From an uncultured Clostridia bacterium (GTDB taxonomy: Bacteria > Bacillota > Clostridia > TANB77 > CAG-465), in NCBI GenBank assembly GCA_947627255.1, contig CANQVI010000012.1, positions 1 through 36,101 of the forward strand: a DNA stretch of 36,101 bases. Direction: 5' to 3'. The notes under the pieces are model-generated. The model was given only the letters and a program-made list of their open reading frames with translations. It was not told the origin of the DNA and did not search any database. The position numbers were made by a program, and so were the translations under genes. Below, in pieces: positions 25,770 through 34,858 of the stretch. Within the stretch, counting starts at the first letter, position 1. The number at the start of each line of letters is the position of its first letter.

Positions 25770-26129
25770 TTAGAATTCTAATCCAGCTTCTCTAGCTGCA
25801 TCTGCTAATGCTTTAACTTTTCCATGGTATAAATAACCATTTCTATCAAAGACAACTGTGTTAATTTTTGCTTTTTTTGCACGTTCTGCGATTAATTTAC
25901 CTACTTCAGTAGCAGCTTCTATATTAGATGCTTTAGTTTTTACTTCTTTATCTAAAGTTGAAGCTGAACAAAGAGTGGCTTGTTTTTCGTCGTCTATTAC
26001 TTGTGCATATATATTATTTAGACTTTTGAAAACACAAAGTCTTGGTCTCATAGAAGTACCTTGAACTTTAGTTCTTACTCTTTTTTGTCTAATAGTTCTT
26101 GTCTCTTTTCTACTTGTCTTATTGATCAT
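25770..26129 (-). CDS. rplR: 50S ribosomal protein L18
   Basis: A 119-residue uL18, a 5S rRNA-binding protein of the central protuberance. The motifs [20 protein letters not shown] and [20 protein letters not shown], with the end AAREAGLEF, are family-typical. Strong AAGGAGG start signal. It lies between rplF and rpsE in the canonical order. Confidence 0.97.
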   Translation of the reverse strand: MINKTSRKETRTIRQKRVRTKVQGTSMRPRLCVFKSLNNIYAQVIDDEKQATLCSASTLDKEVKTKASNIEAATEVGKLIAERAKKAKINTVVFDRNGYLYHGKVKALADAAREAGLEF

Positions 26130-26157
26130 ATTAAGACTCCCTCCTTAACTTCTAAGA

Positions 26158-26694
26158 TTATTTTTTACCGCCAGCTTTTCCTTCTTTTCTCTTAATTCTT
26201 TCGCCAGCATATTTGATTCCTTTACCTTTGTATGGTTCAGGTTCTCTCTTTTCTCTAATATTAGCAGCTACTTGGCCAACTAATTGTTTGTCTATACCTT
26301 TTACTACTATTGTATTTGGATTAGGTACTTCTATAGTTATTCCTTCTATTTCTTCAACTTCAACAGGATGAGAATAACCTAAAGTTAGTACTAATTTTTT
26401 ACCTTGTTTTTGTGCTCTGTATCCTATACCATTTACTTCAAGTGTTTTTTCAAAACCATGTGTTACACCGATAATCATATTATTTATTAAAGTTCTTGTT
26501 AATCCATGAATATTTCCATGTTCCTCACTATCTATTGAAACTTTAACTTCATTTCCTTCTTGTGCTATATTAACACAGTCTAAGAATTTCTCTGTTAATG
26601 TTCCTTTAGGTCCTTTAACTGTTACAGCATTGTTTTCTATTTTAACTTCAACACCTGCTGGTATTGTGATAGGACTTTTTCCTATTCTTGACAT
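26158..26694 (-). CDS. rplF: 50S ribosomal protein L6
   Basis: A 178-residue uL6 located near the factor-binding site of the large subunit. It starts [17 protein letters not shown] and carries the C-terminal signature [20 protein letters not shown]. Two tandem alpha/beta domains are evident from the repeated pattern. Normal length. Spacing to rpsH is 33 bases with an AGGAGG site. Confidence 0.98.
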   Translation of the reverse strand: MSRIGKSPITIPAGVEVKIENNAVTVKGPKGTLTEKFLDCVNIAQEGNEVKVSIDSEEHGNIHGLTRTLINNMIIGVTHGFEKTLEVNGIGYRAQKQGKKLVLTLGYSHPVEVEEIEGITIEVPNPNTIVVKGIDKQLVGQVAANIREKREPEPYKGKGIKYAGERIKRKEGKAGGKK

Positions 26695-26727
26695 TTGGTA
26701 TACCCTCCTTTATCTATTCAATTAAAA

Positions 26728-27120
26728 TTACCAAATATATGCTAAAACTTCGCCACCAACATTTTCACGTCTTGCAGCTTTATCTGTCATTATTCCTTTA
26801 GATGTAGAAATAATAGCTATACCTAAACCATTTAATACTCTAGGTAAGTCTTCTACACTTGCATATATTCTAAGACCTGGTTTACTAATTCTTTTTAAAC
26901 CTTGTAAAACTTTTACGTTATTTGCATATTTTAATGTTATTCTGATTGTTTTGTGAGTATCTTCTATTATATCTATTGATTCAACAAAACCTTCAGATAC
27001 TAAAATATTTGCTATTGCTTCTTTTTCCTTAGAATAAGGAACGTCAACTGTTGCATGTTTTTGAGCGTTAGCATTTCTTATTCTAGTTAACATGTCTGCA
27101 ATTGGATCTGTTGTATTCAT
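26728..27120 (-). CDS. rpsH: 30S ribosomal protein S8
   Basis: A 130-residue uS8, a primary 16S rRNA binder and, in E. coli, the translational repressor of the spc operon. Motifs: [15 protein letters not shown] at the start, and the C-terminal rRNA-binding [20 protein letters not shown]. The ATG at 27120 has AAGGAGG upstream; the frame continues to 27162 inside rpsN and is not used. Confidence 0.97.
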   Translation of the reverse strand: MNTTDPIADMLTRIRNANAQKHATVDVPYSKEKEAIANILVSEGFVESIDIIEDTHKTIRITLKYANNVKVLQGLKRISKPGLRIYASVEDLPRVLNGLGIAIISTSKGIMTDKAARRENVGGEVLAYIW

Positions 27121-27139
27121 TGCCTTTATTCCTCCTTTT

Positions 27140-27325
27140 CTACCAGCTTGCTTTTTTAACACCTGGTATATCTCCTTGATATGCTAATTTTCTAAAGCAT
27201 AAACGGCATATTCCATATTTTCTCATGTAAGAATGTGGTCTTCCACATATTTTACATCTGTTATAATATCTTGTGCTAAATTTTGGTTCTCTTTTTTGTT
27301 TAGCTATCATAGATTTTTTTGCCAT
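27140..27325 (-). CDS. rpsN: 30S ribosomal protein S14, zinc-binding type (type Z)
   Basis: A 61-residue uS14 of the short zinc form. The four Cys of the zinc ribbon appear as [20 protein letters not shown]. The zinc-independent paralogue used by some Firmicutes under zinc shortage is not in this window. It lies between rplE and rpsH; the end of the gene is 19 bases before the rpsH start. Confidence 0.97.
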   Translation of the reverse strand: MAKKSMIAKQKREPKFSTRYYNRCKICGRPHSYMRKYGICRLCFRKLAYQGDIPGVKKASW

Positions 27326-27337
27326 CTCAAGTCCTCC

Positions 27338-27877
27338 CTACTTTTCAGCGAATGGTAAACCTAATAATTTTAATAATTCATAGGCTTCTTCATCAGTTTT
27401 TGCTGTTGTAACAAAAACGATATCCATTCCTCTTACTTTATCAATTTTATCATATTCGATTTCAGGGAATATAATTTGTTCTTTTACTCCCATATTATAA
27501 TTTCCTTTTCCATCAAAAGATTTTGGATTAGCTCCTTTAAAATCTCTTACACGAGGAAGTGCTACATTAAATAATTTTGTAGCAAAATCGTACATTTTAT
27601 CATTTCTTAAAGTTACTTTGCAACCAATATTCATACCTTCTCTTAATTTGAAAGCAGCTATTGATTTTTTTGCTTTAGTAACTATTGGTTTTTGACCAGC
27701 TATTAAAGTTAATTCTCCCATAGCAACGTCTAATGCTTTAGAATTTTCTTTAACTTCTGATACACCCATATTTATAACTACTTTTTCAAGTTTTGGTGCT
27801 TGCATTACTGATTTATATCCGAACTTTTTCATTAATGCAGGAACAACTTCAGCTTTATATTTTTCTTTAAGGTTCAT
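27338..27877 (-). CDS. rplE: 50S ribosomal protein L5
   Basis: A 179-residue uL5, a 5S rRNA-binding protein that contacts the P-site tRNA. Family blocks: [40 protein letters not shown] and the C-terminal [20 protein letters not shown]. Normal length. Ribosome-binding site AAGGAGG upstream; 19 bases after rplX. Confidence 0.98.
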   Translation of the reverse strand: MNLKEKYKAEVVPALMKKFGYKSVMQAPKLEKVVINMGVSEVKENSKALDVAMGELTLIAGQKPIVTKAKKSIAAFKLREGMNIGCKVTLRNDKMYDFATKLFNVALPRVRDFKGANPKSFDGKGNYNMGVKEQIIFPEIEYDKIDKVRGMDIVFVTTAKTDEEAYELLKLLGLPFAEK

Positions 27878-27896
27878 TTAAATTTTTCCCTCCTTA

Positions 27897-28217
27897 TTAC
27901 TTCATTTCATTACAGCTTTTGCAAAATCTTGTTTTTGATCCGTCTTCATTAACTTTAACACCAAGTCTAACACCTTTTTCGCATTTATCACAATAAAAAT
28001 TAACTTTTGAAATGTCGATAGGGCATTCTACTTTTATTATTCCTGATTCTTGACCTTGCTTTCTTGCTTTAACATGTTTTGCTCTTACATTTATATCTTT
28101 AACAGTTACTTTACCAGATTTTTTATCTATATCTAATATAGTACCTTTTTTACCTTTTTCAGAACCTGTATTTACAATTACAGTATCACCTTTTTTTAAA
28201 TTTGTCTTTGTTAACAC
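27897..28217 (-). CDS. rplX: 50S ribosomal protein L24 with zinc-ribbon-like C-terminus
   Basis: A 106-residue uL24, an early assembly initiator. The KOW motif is at the N-terminus (LKKGDTVIVNTGSEKGKKGT). The C-terminus carries two CxxC pairs (YCDKCEKG and RFCKSCNE) that could bind zinc, a feature seen in many but not all bacterial L24 proteins. It starts at a GTG codon (28217), 7 nt after GGAGGTG. Confidence 0.97.
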   Translation of the reverse strand: MLTKTNLKKGDTVIVNTGSEKGKKGTILDIDKKSGKVTVKDINVRAKHVKARKQGQESGIIKVECPIDISKVNFYCDKCEKGVRLGVKVNEDGSKTRFCKSCNEMK

Positions 28218-28236
28218 TTTATTTCACCTCCGTATA

Positions 28237-28605
28237 TTAAAGAACTTCTGGTGCTAGAGATAAAATCTTCATGTAATCGTTATCTCTTAGTTCTCTTGCT
28301 ACTGGTCCAAAAATACGTGTTCCTCTTGGAGTTTTATCATCTTTGATTAGAACCGCTGCATTTTCATCAAATCTGATATAAGATCCATCTTCACGTCTAA
28401 GACCTCTTTTACTTCTAACTATTACAGCTTTAACAACATCGCCTTTTTTAACTCCAGAGTTAGGGGCTGCTTTTTTAACAGAAGCTACGATAACATCTCC
28501 GATATTACCCCATTTTCTGTATGAACCACCAAGAACTCTAATACACATTAATTCTTTTGCTCCAGTGTTGTCTGCAACTTTTAACAATGTTTGTTGTTGT
28601 ATCAT
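28237..28605 (-). CDS. rplN: 50S ribosomal protein L14
   Basis: A 122-residue uL14 at the subunit interface. Almost every part is recognisable: [20 protein letters not shown], the [20 protein letters not shown] block, [20 protein letters not shown] and GPVARELR. Ribosome-binding site AGGGAGG. It is the first gene of what is the separate spc operon in E. coli; here no promoter separates it from the S10 part. Confidence 0.98.
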   Translation of the reverse strand: MIQQQTLLKVADNTGAKELMCIRVLGGSYRKWGNIGDVIVASVKKAAPNSGVKKGDVVKAVIVRSKRGLRREDGSYIRFDENAAVLIKDDKTPRGTRIFGPVARELRDNDYMKILSLAPEVL

Positions 28606-28634
28606 GGATTAGTCCTCCCTTCAAATATATTTTA

Positions 28635-28889
28635 CTATTTAACTTTTTCCACAATTCTTACAAGTCTATATCTTTTATCTTTACTTAGTGGTCTAGTTTC
28701 CATTAATTCTACGATATCTCCTATATCGCATTCGTTGTTTTCATCATGTGCTTTAACTCTTAAAGTATGATTTTTAATTTTTCCATAAAGTGGATCTTTT
28801 ACTCTATCGTCTATAGCAACTACGATTGTTTTATCCATTTTATTACTTACTACTTTACCTTGTTTAGTTTTTCTTAAATTTCTTTCCAC
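28635..28889 (-). CDS. rpsQ: 30S ribosomal protein S17
   Basis: An 84-residue uS17, an OB-fold 16S rRNA binder. It shows [18 protein letters not shown] and the C-terminal [21 protein letters not shown] chose the GTG at 28889 (start [11 protein letters not shown]) because AAAGGAGG lies just upstream and the length then equals the family norm; the frame stays open to a GTG at 28910, which lies before that site and overlaps the rpmC stop. Confidence 0.96.
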   Translation of the reverse strand: MERNLRKTKQGKVVSNKMDKTIVVAIDDRVKDPLYGKIKNHTLRVKAHDENNECDIGDIVELMETRPLSKDKRYRLVRIVEKVK

Positions 28890-28909
28890 GTTCTTATCCT
28901 CCTTTACCA

Positions 28910-29110
28910 CTAATTATTTTCCTTTTCTGTTAATACAGTATTTACTCTAGCTATTTCTTTTTTAACTAAAGTTAATTTTTTAGGGTTATCAAGGCCTTTT
29001 AAAGAGTGTTGAAATCTTAACTTAAAAAGTTCATTTTTAAGTTCTTTTAATTCTTTTTGTAGTTGTTCAACTGACATATTTTTATATTCATTGATTTTAC
29101 TAGATTTCAT
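28910..29110 (-). CDS. rpmC: 50S ribosomal protein L29
   Basis: A 66-residue uL29, a two-helix protein near the peptide exit tunnel that contributes to the docking site for trigger factor and SRP. Motifs: [20 protein letters not shown] and [20 protein letters not shown]. The start codon overlaps the rplP stop by one base, so translation is coupled. Confidence 0.97.
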   Translation of the reverse strand: MKSSKINEYKNMSVEQLQKELKELKNELFKLRFQHSLKGLDNPKKLTLVKKEIARVNTVLTEKENN

Positions 29111-29538
29111 TAGATTTCTCCTCCTTCTTGATCTTCTCTTTTAACTATTTTGCATTTGTTTGGAAGTTTATGCATAGCTTTAGTTAATACTTCTTTTGAA
29201 GTAGCTTCATCAAGTCCAGCGATTTCAAACATAATTCTTCCTGGTTTAACAGGAGCTACAAAATATTCTGGATTTCCTTTACCAGAACCCATACGAGATT
29301 CAGCTGGGTGTTTAGTAATTGGTTTATCTGGGAATATTTTAATCCATGTTTTACCAACTTTTTTAGTATATCTTGAAATTGTTACTCTGACAGCTTCAAT
29401 TTGGTTAGCAGTTATCCAAGCTGGTTCTAATGCTTGAATTCCGTATTCACCGTCTGTTACTTTTGTACCTCTGTAGGCTTTTCCTTTTAGGATTCCTTTT
29501 TGTACTTTTCTATATTTAGTTCTTTTTGGTGACAACAT
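29110..29538 (-). CDS. rplP: 50S ribosomal protein L16
   Basis: A 142-residue uL16 lining the A-site tRNA region. Motifs: [15 protein letters not shown], the [20 protein letters not shown] block and the flexible-loop region [20 protein letters not shown]. Normal length. It starts two bases after the rpsC stop codon. Confidence 0.98.
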   Translation of the reverse strand: MLSPKRTKYRKVQKGILKGKAYRGTKVTDGEYGIQALEPAWITANQIEAVRVTISRYTKKVGKTWIKIFPDKPITKHPAESRMGSGKGNPEYFVAPVKPGRIMFEIAGLDEATSKEVLTKAMHKLPNKCKIVKREDQEGGEI

Positions 29539-29540
29539 TT

Positions 29541-30197
29541 TTAGTTACCTCCTTTTTCTGTTTTTTTAGCAGGAAGTACTTCACCTTTATATATCCAAAC
29601 TTTAACACCTATGATACCATAAGTAGTTTTTGCTTCTGCAAATCCATAATCGATATCTGCTCTTAAAGTTTGAAGAGGAATAGTTCCTTCATTATAGTGT
29701 TCAGTTCTAGCAATTTCTGCTCCACCTAAACGACCAGATACAGCAGTTTTAATTCCTAGAGCTCCTGCTTTCATAGTTTTTTGAATTGCTTGTTTCATAG
29801 CTTTTCTAAAAGATATTCTCTTTTCAAGTTGTAAAGCTATATTTTCTGCAACTAATTGTGCAGCTAAGTCAACATCTTTAACTTCTACTATATTTAAAGA
29901 TACTTCTTTACCAATCTTTTTATTTAATTTTGCTTTAATTTCTTCGATTGCTGCTCCACCTTTTCCTATAATCATTCCAGGTTTTGCTGCATATATATCT
30001 ACTAAGACTTTATTACCTTTTCTAGCAATGTCTAACTTGTAAATACCAGCTGGTTTTAATAAGTCTTTAAGGTATGTACGAATATTATAATCTTCTACTA
30101 GGTTATTAGAATATTCTTGTTTGTTAGCATACCATGTTGAAGACCAGTCTTTTATTATTCCAACTCTAAGTCCGTGTGGACTAACTTTTTGTCCCAT
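29541..30197 (-). CDS. rpsC: 30S ribosomal protein S3
   Basis: A 218-residue uS3 that helps form the mRNA entry tunnel. The KH domain is visible with [20 protein letters not shown], and the C-terminal domain with [20 protein letters not shown]. Start [20 protein letters not shown] is typical. The order rplV-rpsC-rplP is canonical; AGGAGG precedes the start. Confidence 0.98.
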   Translation of the reverse strand: MGQKVSPHGLRVGIIKDWSSTWYANKQEYSNNLVEDYNIRTYLKDLLKPAGIYKLDIARKGNKVLVDIYAAKPGMIIGKGGAAIEEIKAKLNKKIGKEVSLNIVEVKDVDLAAQLVAENIALQLEKRISFRKAMKQAIQKTMKAGALGIKTAVSGRLGGAEIARTEHYNEGTIPLQTLRADIDYGFAEAKTTYGIIGVKVWIYKGEVLPAKKTEKGGN

Positions 30198-30214
30198 TTT
30201 AAACTTACCTCCTT

Positions 30215-30556
30215 TTATGCTTCTTTTAACACAACAGTAATGTGACTAGTTCTTTTTCTTATTCTATTAGCTCTACCATGATCTCTTGGCATAATTCTTT
30301 TCATTGTAGTTCCTTGGTTAGCATATATTTCTGAAATATATAATTTAGTTTCATCCATTTTATGATTGTTAACTGCATTAGCCATTGCTGATTTAACTAG
30401 TTTTTCTACTACAGGTGCAGCTGCTTTATTAGTATATTTTAATATTGCAATTGCTTCTTTAGCATTTTTTCCTCTAATAGTGTCTATAACTATTTTAACT
30501 TTTCTAGCACTAATTCTTGCATGGCGTAACTCAGCTCTTGCTTGTTTTTCTTCCAT
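30215..30556 (-). CDS. rplV: 50S ribosomal protein L22
   Basis: A 113-residue uL22, whose beta-hairpin lines the nascent-peptide tunnel. The tunnel hairpin region near the C-terminus reads [20 protein letters not shown], and the N-terminal [20 protein letters not shown] is also family-typical. AAGGAGG precedes the start, 29 bases after rpsS. Confidence 0.98.
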   Translation of the reverse strand: MEEKQARAELRHARISARKVKIVIDTIRGKNAKEAIAILKYTNKAAAPVVEKLVKSAMANAVNNHKMDETKLYISEIYANQGTTMKRIMPRDHGRANRIRKRTSHITVVLKEA

Positions 30557-30585
30557 TTTTAGGCTCCTCCTTCATTAAAGTTTTA

Positions 30586-30864
30586 TTATTTTACTTTAGT
30601 CTTTTTATCTCCTGAATGTCCTCTGAATAATCTAGTAGGAGCAAATTCTCCTAACTTATGTCCAACCATTTCTTCAGTTACATATACTGGAACATGTTTT
30701 CTTCCATCATGAACTGCTATAGTGTGACCTATCATTTGAGGATATATAGTAGAGGATCTTGACCAAGTCTTTATAGCTTCTTTTCTATCTTCTTCATTTA
30801 ATTTTTCAACCTTTGCTAGTAATCTTTCATCACAGTAAGGTCCTTTTTTAAGTGATCTTGACAT
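30586..30864 (-). CDS. rpsS: 30S ribosomal protein S19
   Basis: A 92-residue uS19 in the head of the small subunit. Start [20 protein letters not shown], then [20 protein letters not shown] and the end [20 protein letters not shown] are diagnostic. It lies 18 bases after rplB with GGAGG. Confidence 0.98.
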   Translation of the reverse strand: MSRSLKKGPYCDERLLAKVEKLNEEDRKEAIKTWSRSSTIYPQMIGHTIAVHDGRKHVPVYVTEEMVGHKLGEFAPTRLFRGHSGDKKTKVK

Positions 30865-30882
30865 CTTCTATACCTCCATATA

Positions 30883-31716
30883 TTATTTGTTATTTCTTCT
30901 CTTAACAATATATTTATCTGTTCTATTGTTAGTTTTTCTTGTTTTATATCCGTGAGCTGGTTTACCCCAAGGAGTTCTTGGTCCTGTGTGTCCAACTGGA
31001 GCTCTACCTTCACCACCACCATGTGGGTGATCAACTGGGTTCATAACAGAACCTCTAACTGTAGGTCTTATTCCCATATGTCTAGTTCTTCCAGCTTTAC
31101 CTAATTTAACAATTTCAGCTTCTACGTTTCCTACTTGACCTATACATGCTCTACAATCAACACTTATAAGTCTCATTTCTCCTGAAGGCATTCTTACATG
31201 TGCATATTTACCTTCTTTAGCCATAAGTTGTGCAGACATACCAGCACTTCTTACAAGTTGTGCACCTTTACCTTTATTTAGTTCTATGTTATATATCATA
31301 GTACCAACAGGTATAGCATCAATTGGCATACAGTTTCCTGGTTTAATATCAGCTTTTTGTGCAGATATTACTTTGTCACCATCTGTAAGTCCAAGTGGAG
31401 CAATTATATATGCTCTTTCACCATCTTCATATTCTATTAAAGCGATATTAGCAGTTCTATTTGGATCATATTCTATACCAATAACTGTTGCTTCCATATC
31501 AACTTTATTTCTTTTAAAATCAATTACTCTATATTTTCTTCTGTTTCCGCCACCATGATGTCTTACAGTTATTTTACCAGTATTGTTTCTTCCTGCATTT
31601 TTCTTTAATGTAGTAAGTAAACTTTTTTCTGGTGTGTTTTTTGTAATCTCATCGTTAGTTAATGTTGTTGTATTTCTTAGTGATGGAGTAACAGGTTTAA
31701 ATGATTTTATTCCCAT
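30883..31716 (-). CDS. rplB: 50S ribosomal protein L2
   Basis: A 277-residue uL2, needed for subunit joining and peptidyl-transferase function. Motifs: the N-terminal [37 protein letters not shown], and the C-terminal [20 protein letters not shown], which contains the conserved His of the peptidyl-transferase neighbourhood. Normal length, AGGAGG start signal. Confidence 0.98.
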   Translation of the reverse strand: MGIKSFKPVTPSLRNTTTLTNDEITKNTPEKSLLTTLKKNAGRNNTGKITVRHHGGGNRRKYRVIDFKRNKVDMEATVIGIEYDPNRTANIALIEYEDGERAYIIAPLGLTDGDKVISAQKADIKPGNCMPIDAIPVGTMIYNIELNKGKGAQLVRSAGMSAQLMAKEGKYAHVRMPSGEMRLISVDCRACIGQVGNVEAEIVKLGKAGRTRHMGIRPTVRGSVMNPVDHPHGGGEGRAPVGHTGPRTPWGKPAHGYKTRKTNNRTDKYIVKRRNNK

Positions 31717-31729
31717 CTTTTATTCCCTC

Positions 31730-32092
31730 CTAGTTATTTCCAAATGCTGAACTAATTTCTTCTATTTCAGTTTTATATTTTTTGTTAACTTTAGTTTCTT
31801 TTCCACCTTTTGCAAGATATTTTTCATCTGCTGGGTTAGTATCAATACTTACTACTGCTTTTTTCCAAGCCTTAGTTACCCCTTGGTGTACTCCAACTCT
31901 TTTAGCTTTTCCATCATATCTTAAAGTGTTTACTTTTAAAACTTTAACTCCAAAAAGCTCTTCAACTGCGTTTTTAATTTCAACTTTTGAAGAATTTAAA
32001 GCAACTTCAAAAGTATATTTTCCGTTTGCAATTTCGCTATAACTTTTTTCAGTCATTATAGGTTTGATTATAACGTCTTCTGCGTGTCTCAT
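31730..32092 (-). CDS. rplW: 50S ribosomal protein L23
   Basis: A 120-residue uL23 at the tunnel exit, docking site for trigger factor and SRP. Start RHAEDVIIKPIMTEKSYSEI and the core KYTFEVALNSSKVEIKNAVE, LFGVKVLKVNTL are clear. It is about 20 residues longer than many bacterial L23 proteins, owing to a basic/acidic C-terminal tail (KETKVNKKYKTEIEEISSAF). The start overlaps the rplD stop by one base. Confidence 0.97.
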   Translation of the reverse strand: MRHAEDVIIKPIMTEKSYSEIANGKYTFEVALNSSKVEIKNAVEELFGVKVLKVNTLRYDGKAKRVGVHQGVTKAWKKAVVSIDTNPADEKYLAKGGKETKVNKKYKTEIEEISSAFGNN

Positions 32093-32712
32093 TATGCGTA
32101 CACCTCCTCTAATTTCTTAACTGCATCTTTAGTTAATACTAGAGAATCATATTTTAATAAATCAAATATATTCATTGTATTTACTAAAGTAGTTTTTACA
32201 CCTTCAATGTTTCTAGCAGATGCTTGAACATTTAGATTTTTCTCATTTAACATTACTAAAGCATTATTAACTTTTAAATTATTTAAAACGTTAACCATGT
32301 TTTTAGTTTTAATTTCATTTAATTCTAATTTATCAACTACAACTAATTTTCCTTCTTGTACTTTAGAAGTTAGTACAGATTTGAATGCAAGTTGTTTTAC
32401 TTTCTTAGGAATTGTATATCTATATGATCTAGGTTTAGGTCCTAAAGCAATACCACCTTTAATCCATTGTGGAGCTCTTATTGAACCTTGTCTAGCTCTA
32501 CCAGTTCCTTTTTGTTTCCATGGTTTTCTTCCGCCACCACTTACTTCTGATCTTGTTTTAGTAGATTGAGTTCCTTGTCTTTGGTTAGCTTGGAAGTTTA
32601 CTAAAGCTGTGTGAACAGCAACTTCGTTAACTTCTACACCAAATACATTTTCGTTTAACTCTAAGTCTTCTACTTTTTTACCATCCATATTTAAAACGTC
32701 AACTTTTAGCAT
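32092..32712 (-). CDS. rplD: 50S ribosomal protein L4
   Basis: A 206-residue uL4 whose extended loop lines the nascent-peptide tunnel. The loop GTQSTKTRSEVSGGGRKPWK and QKGTGRARQGSIRAPQWIKG are diagnostic. In gamma-proteobacteria L4 also represses the S10 operon via a leader hairpin; whether it does so here is unknown, but a structured leader is present. AAGGAGG start signal, 20 bases after rplC. Confidence 0.98.
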   Translation of the reverse strand: MLKVDVLNMDGKKVEDLELNENVFGVEVNEVAVHTALVNFQANQRQGTQSTKTRSEVSGGGRKPWKQKGTGRARQGSIRAPQWIKGGIALGPKPRSYRYTIPKKVKQLAFKSVLTSKVQEGKLVVVDKLELNEIKTKNMVNVLNNLKVNNALVMLNEKNLNVQASARNIEGVKTTLVNTMNIFDLLKYDSLVLTKDAVKKLEEVYA

Positions 32713-32731
32713 TTTTTCTCCTCCTTCCTAA

Positions 32732-33358
32732 TTACTTTACACTTTCTTTTACTCTAACAATTGATTTTTTAGCACCTGGAATTGAACCTTTTACTAAAAT
32801 AACATTTTTGTCAGTGTCAACTTTTACAACATCTAAGTTTAAAATTGTAGATGTTTGGCTTCCCATGTGTCCTGGTAATTTTTTACCTTTGTATACTTTA
32901 CCTGGAGTTGTTCCAGAACCCATTGAACCTGGTCTTCTGTGATACATAGAACCATGTCCCATTGGTCCTCTGTGTTGTCCATGTCTTTTAATAACACCTT
33001 GGAATCCTTTACCTTTTGAAGTTCCTTGAACATCAACATGGTCTTCAGTAGAAAATGCTTCAACAGTTATTTTGCTTCCAATTTCATATTCATCAACATT
33101 TTCAACTTTAATTTCTCTTAGGTATTTTTGTAATTCAACACCTGCTTTTGCAAATATTCCTTTGTGAGGTTTGTTTGCATTTTTTTCTTTAATTTCGCCA
33201 AAGCTAACTACAATTGCATTGTATCCATCTTTGTCTGTAGTTTTCTTAGCAACTACTGTTAATGGTTGAGCTTCGATTGCTGTTACTGGTATAGCTACAC
33301 CATTTTCATCAAATATTTGTGTCATACCAATTTTTTTACCGTAAATTTCTTTTACCAT
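32732..33358 (-). CDS. rplC: 50S ribosomal protein L3
   Basis: A 208-residue uL3, an early assembly protein near the peptidyl-transferase centre. Motifs: [40 protein letters not shown] and the loop [28 protein letters not shown] precedes the start. It is separated from rpsJ by an unusually long 101-base gap that contains a strong hairpin (33395-33449). Confidence 0.98.
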   Translation of the reverse strand: MVKEIYGKKIGMTQIFDENGVAIPVTAIEAQPLTVVAKKTTDKDGYNAIVVSFGEIKEKNANKPHKGIFAKAGVELQKYLREIKVENVDEYEIGSKITVEAFSTEDHVDVQGTSKGKGFQGVIKRHGQHRGPMGHGSMYHRRPGSMGSGTTPGKVYKGKKLPGHMGSQTSTILNLDVVKVDTDKNVILVKGSIPGAKKSIVRVKESVK

Positions 33359-33394
33359 TTAATTTTCCTCCCTTATTACGTTTTGACTTCAACC

Positions 33395-33449
33395 AAATTT
33401 TAATATCAGGGTATGCCATTGCCTTTTACAGGATAGCCTATTAAAATTT
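33395..33449 (-). promoter_or_regulatory. Long structured hairpin between rpsJ and rplC
   Basis: On the minus-strand RNA a perfect 11-bp basal stem AAATTTTAATA/TATTAAAATTT (33439-33449 with 33395-33405), a 3-nt one-sided bulge, and an upper stem of 11 positions (33428-33438 with 33409-33419) with two symmetric C-C mismatches, closed by an 8-nt loop (33420-33427). No T run follows, so it is not a simple terminator. It may be a processing site, a ribosomal-protein binding site or an attenuator. Confidence 0.65.
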
Positions 33450-33459
33450 TAGAAGTTTA

Positions 33460-33777
33460 TTATAATTTAACTTCGATGTCTACACCAGCTGGCATATCAA
33501 TTGACATTAGAGCATCAACTGTTGCTTGATTTGGTGATAATACATCAATAACTCTTTTATGAGTTCTCATTTCAAATTGTTCTCTAGAATCTTTATCTTT
33601 GTGTGGAGAACGTAATATTGTAATGATTTCTTTTTCAGTAGGTAGTGGAATTGGACCTGATACTTCAGAACCAGTTTTTCTAGCTACTTCAACGATTTTT
33701 GCTGCAGCTTGTTCAAGCACAACATGATCATAAGCTTTAAGTCTTATTCTCATTTTTTTAGTTTGTTCTTTTGACAT
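33460..33777 (-). CDS. rpsJ: 30S ribosomal protein S10
   Basis: A 105-residue uS10, also known as NusE for its role in antitermination. Motifs: [40 protein letters not shown], and [20 protein letters not shown]. The start at 33777 has AGGAG about 10 nt upstream. It is the first gene of the S10-spc operon, behind a leader of about 217 nt. Confidence 0.98.
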   Translation of the reverse strand: MSKEQTKKMRIRLKAYDHVVLEQAAAKIVEVARKTGSEVSGPIPLPTEKEIITILRSPHKDKDSREQFEMRTHKRVIDVLSPNQATVDALMSIDMPAGVDIEVKL

Positions 33778-33783
33778 ATGTAA

Positions 33784-33994
33784 AACACTCCTTTTCTATA
33801 ATTTGCCGGTTTGACAAGTTTTACACCACCCCGTGTGTTTCATATTTTACATATATTAAAACCAAATTCTACTATTGCAGAAATTTGGCAAATACACGTT
33901 AATCTATACTTGCCGCCCGATTTTAAATCAGACATGCTCCATAGAAGTTCCCTACCTCTCTGGGTAGCCACATTCTACTTCAACGCAAATCAAC
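33784..33994 (-). promoter_or_regulatory. Structured 5' leader of the S10 ribosomal operon
   Basis: The RNA from the predicted start (about 33994) to rpsJ folds into several elements. (1) Outer GAAGT/ACTTC with inner CTACC/GGTAG, 33944-33981. (2) CTGATT/AATCGG with TAA loop, 33917-33931. (3) A 10-bp hairpin starting GGCAAG and ending TTTGCC, 33887-33914. (4) CCAAATT/AATTTGG, 33862-33888, sharing CC with element 3. The word GGCAAAT at 33801-33807, next to the rpsJ ribosome site, can pair with ATTTGCC (33887-33893) and so competes with element 3. No T-box motif and no known riboswitch core was recognised. The gene-free stretch 33778-34192 holds this leader, two divergent promoters and otherwise AT-rich sequence. 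Confidence 0.55.
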
Positions 33995-34000
33995 ACCAAT

Positions 34001-34029
34001 ATTATACATTACCATTATAAAAAAATCAA
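34001..34029 (-). promoter_or_regulatory. Sigma-A promoter of the S10-spc operon
   Basis: Minus-strand TTGATT (34024-34029), a 17-bp spacer and perfect TATAAT (34001-34006). Predicted start near 33994. No second promoter was noticed between here and secY. Confidence 0.8.
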
Positions 34030-34135
34030 GCATTTTTGTAAAAATTATGTAAAAAGATTTAATGTATTTTCTCCTCATTTTAGTTTTCTGCTTTTTATCT
34101 ATTTTTTTGCTCATAAAAATGTTATTTTTTTATCA

Positions 34136-34164
34136 TTGAATCATTTAACTTTTTGTAGTATCAT
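34136..34164 (+). promoter_or_regulatory. Promoter of the ThyX-like/kinase/folC genes
   Basis: Plus-strand TTGAAT (34136-34141), a 17-bp spacer and TATCAT (34159-34164), divergent from the ribosomal promoter. Confidence 0.6.
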
Positions 34165-34192
34165 ATTTATAGTATTTTGGAGGTCGATAAGA

Positions 34193-34849
34193 ATGATAAA
34201 AGTAGAAAATTTAGAAGTACTTAACTTTGAAGGTGCTTTAAGAGGTATGAGAAATCCTTTAGAATCATGGGATAAAAGTGATAGTTATTATGATAAAGAA
34301 ACAGGAAAATATGTAATTGGTCCAAAAGATTTAGAACTTGCTTTAAAGTTAACTAAATCTGGTTCTGATCATTCAAAATTCCTAAGACAAATTTTTGTTT
34401 CTATGGATATAACAGCTCCAATGTCATGGTGGTGGGACTTTGATACATATAAAGTTGCAACTGTAAGAAACAGCACTAGTAGAATGCATAAATTAGGCTC
34501 TAGGCTTCTTACTTTTGATGATTTTAGTATAGATGATGAAAGTGGAAAACCTAATATAACACCTTTTAGAAAATACGTTCTAGAAGATTTAAATAGAAGA
34601 ATTACAGAATTCCAAAAATTAAAAGCAGATGGAAAAATGGAAGAAGCTATGTCTTTATGGCGTGAAATTGTGTTTGATTCACCTCAAAATTACAATTTCA
34701 GATCTACATGGACAGGAAACTATGAAATAATGAGAAATGTATATAGAGCTAGACGAAATCACAAACAAAGAGAATTTAGAGATTTTTGTAAATATATTGA
34801 AGAAAATTTTCCATATAGTGAGCTTATCACTATTCCAAGAGAAGGTTAG
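34193..34849 (+). CDS. ThyX-like (flavin-dependent thymidylate synthase-related) protein
   Basis: A 218-residue soluble protein. It does not have the classical ThyX motif RHRxxSxNExSxR, but two parts resemble that family: VATVRNSTSRMHKLGSRLL at about 98-116, after an aromatic SWWWDFDTYK segment, and a C-terminal arginine/glutamine-rich helix (RARRNHKQREFRDFCKYI) ending FPYSELI, similar to the substrate-binding end of ThyX. It could be a divergent thymidylate synthase, a hydroxymethylating relative or a non-catalytic relative. The neighbours, a dTMP-kinase-like gene and folC, fit thymidylate/folate metabolism. The ATG at 34193 follows GGAGG; the frame open to 34136 overlaps the promoter and is not used. 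Confidence 0.5.
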   Translation: MIKVENLEVLNFEGALRGMRNPLESWDKSDSYYDKETGKYVIGPKDLELALKLTKSGSDHSKFLRQIFVSMDITAPMSWWWDFDTYKVATVRNSTSRMHKLGSRLLTFDDFSIDDESGKPNITPFRKYVLEDLNRRITEFQKLKADGKMEEAMSLWREIVFDSPQNYNFRSTWTGNYEIMRNVYRARRNHKQREFRDFCKYIEENFPYSELITIPREG

Positions 34850-34858
34850 GTGAAATAT

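Noticed and set aside
33395-33449. Intrinsic terminator between rpsJ and rplC
   Set aside because: The minus-strand RNA has no U-run after the hairpin, and the remaining 20 ribosomal and secY genes need read-through from the promoter upstream of rpsJ.
33781-33994. T-box or known riboswitch in the S10 leader
   Set aside because: There is no T-box bulge sequence, no specifier-like stem and no riboswitch core that I recognise. The hairpins are recorded as an unassigned leader instead.
33811-34020. Plus-strand ORF of 69 codons opposite the S10 leader
   Set aside because: It has no ribosome-binding site, is antisense to a strongly predicted promoter and leader, and its composition reflects the hairpins rather than a protein.
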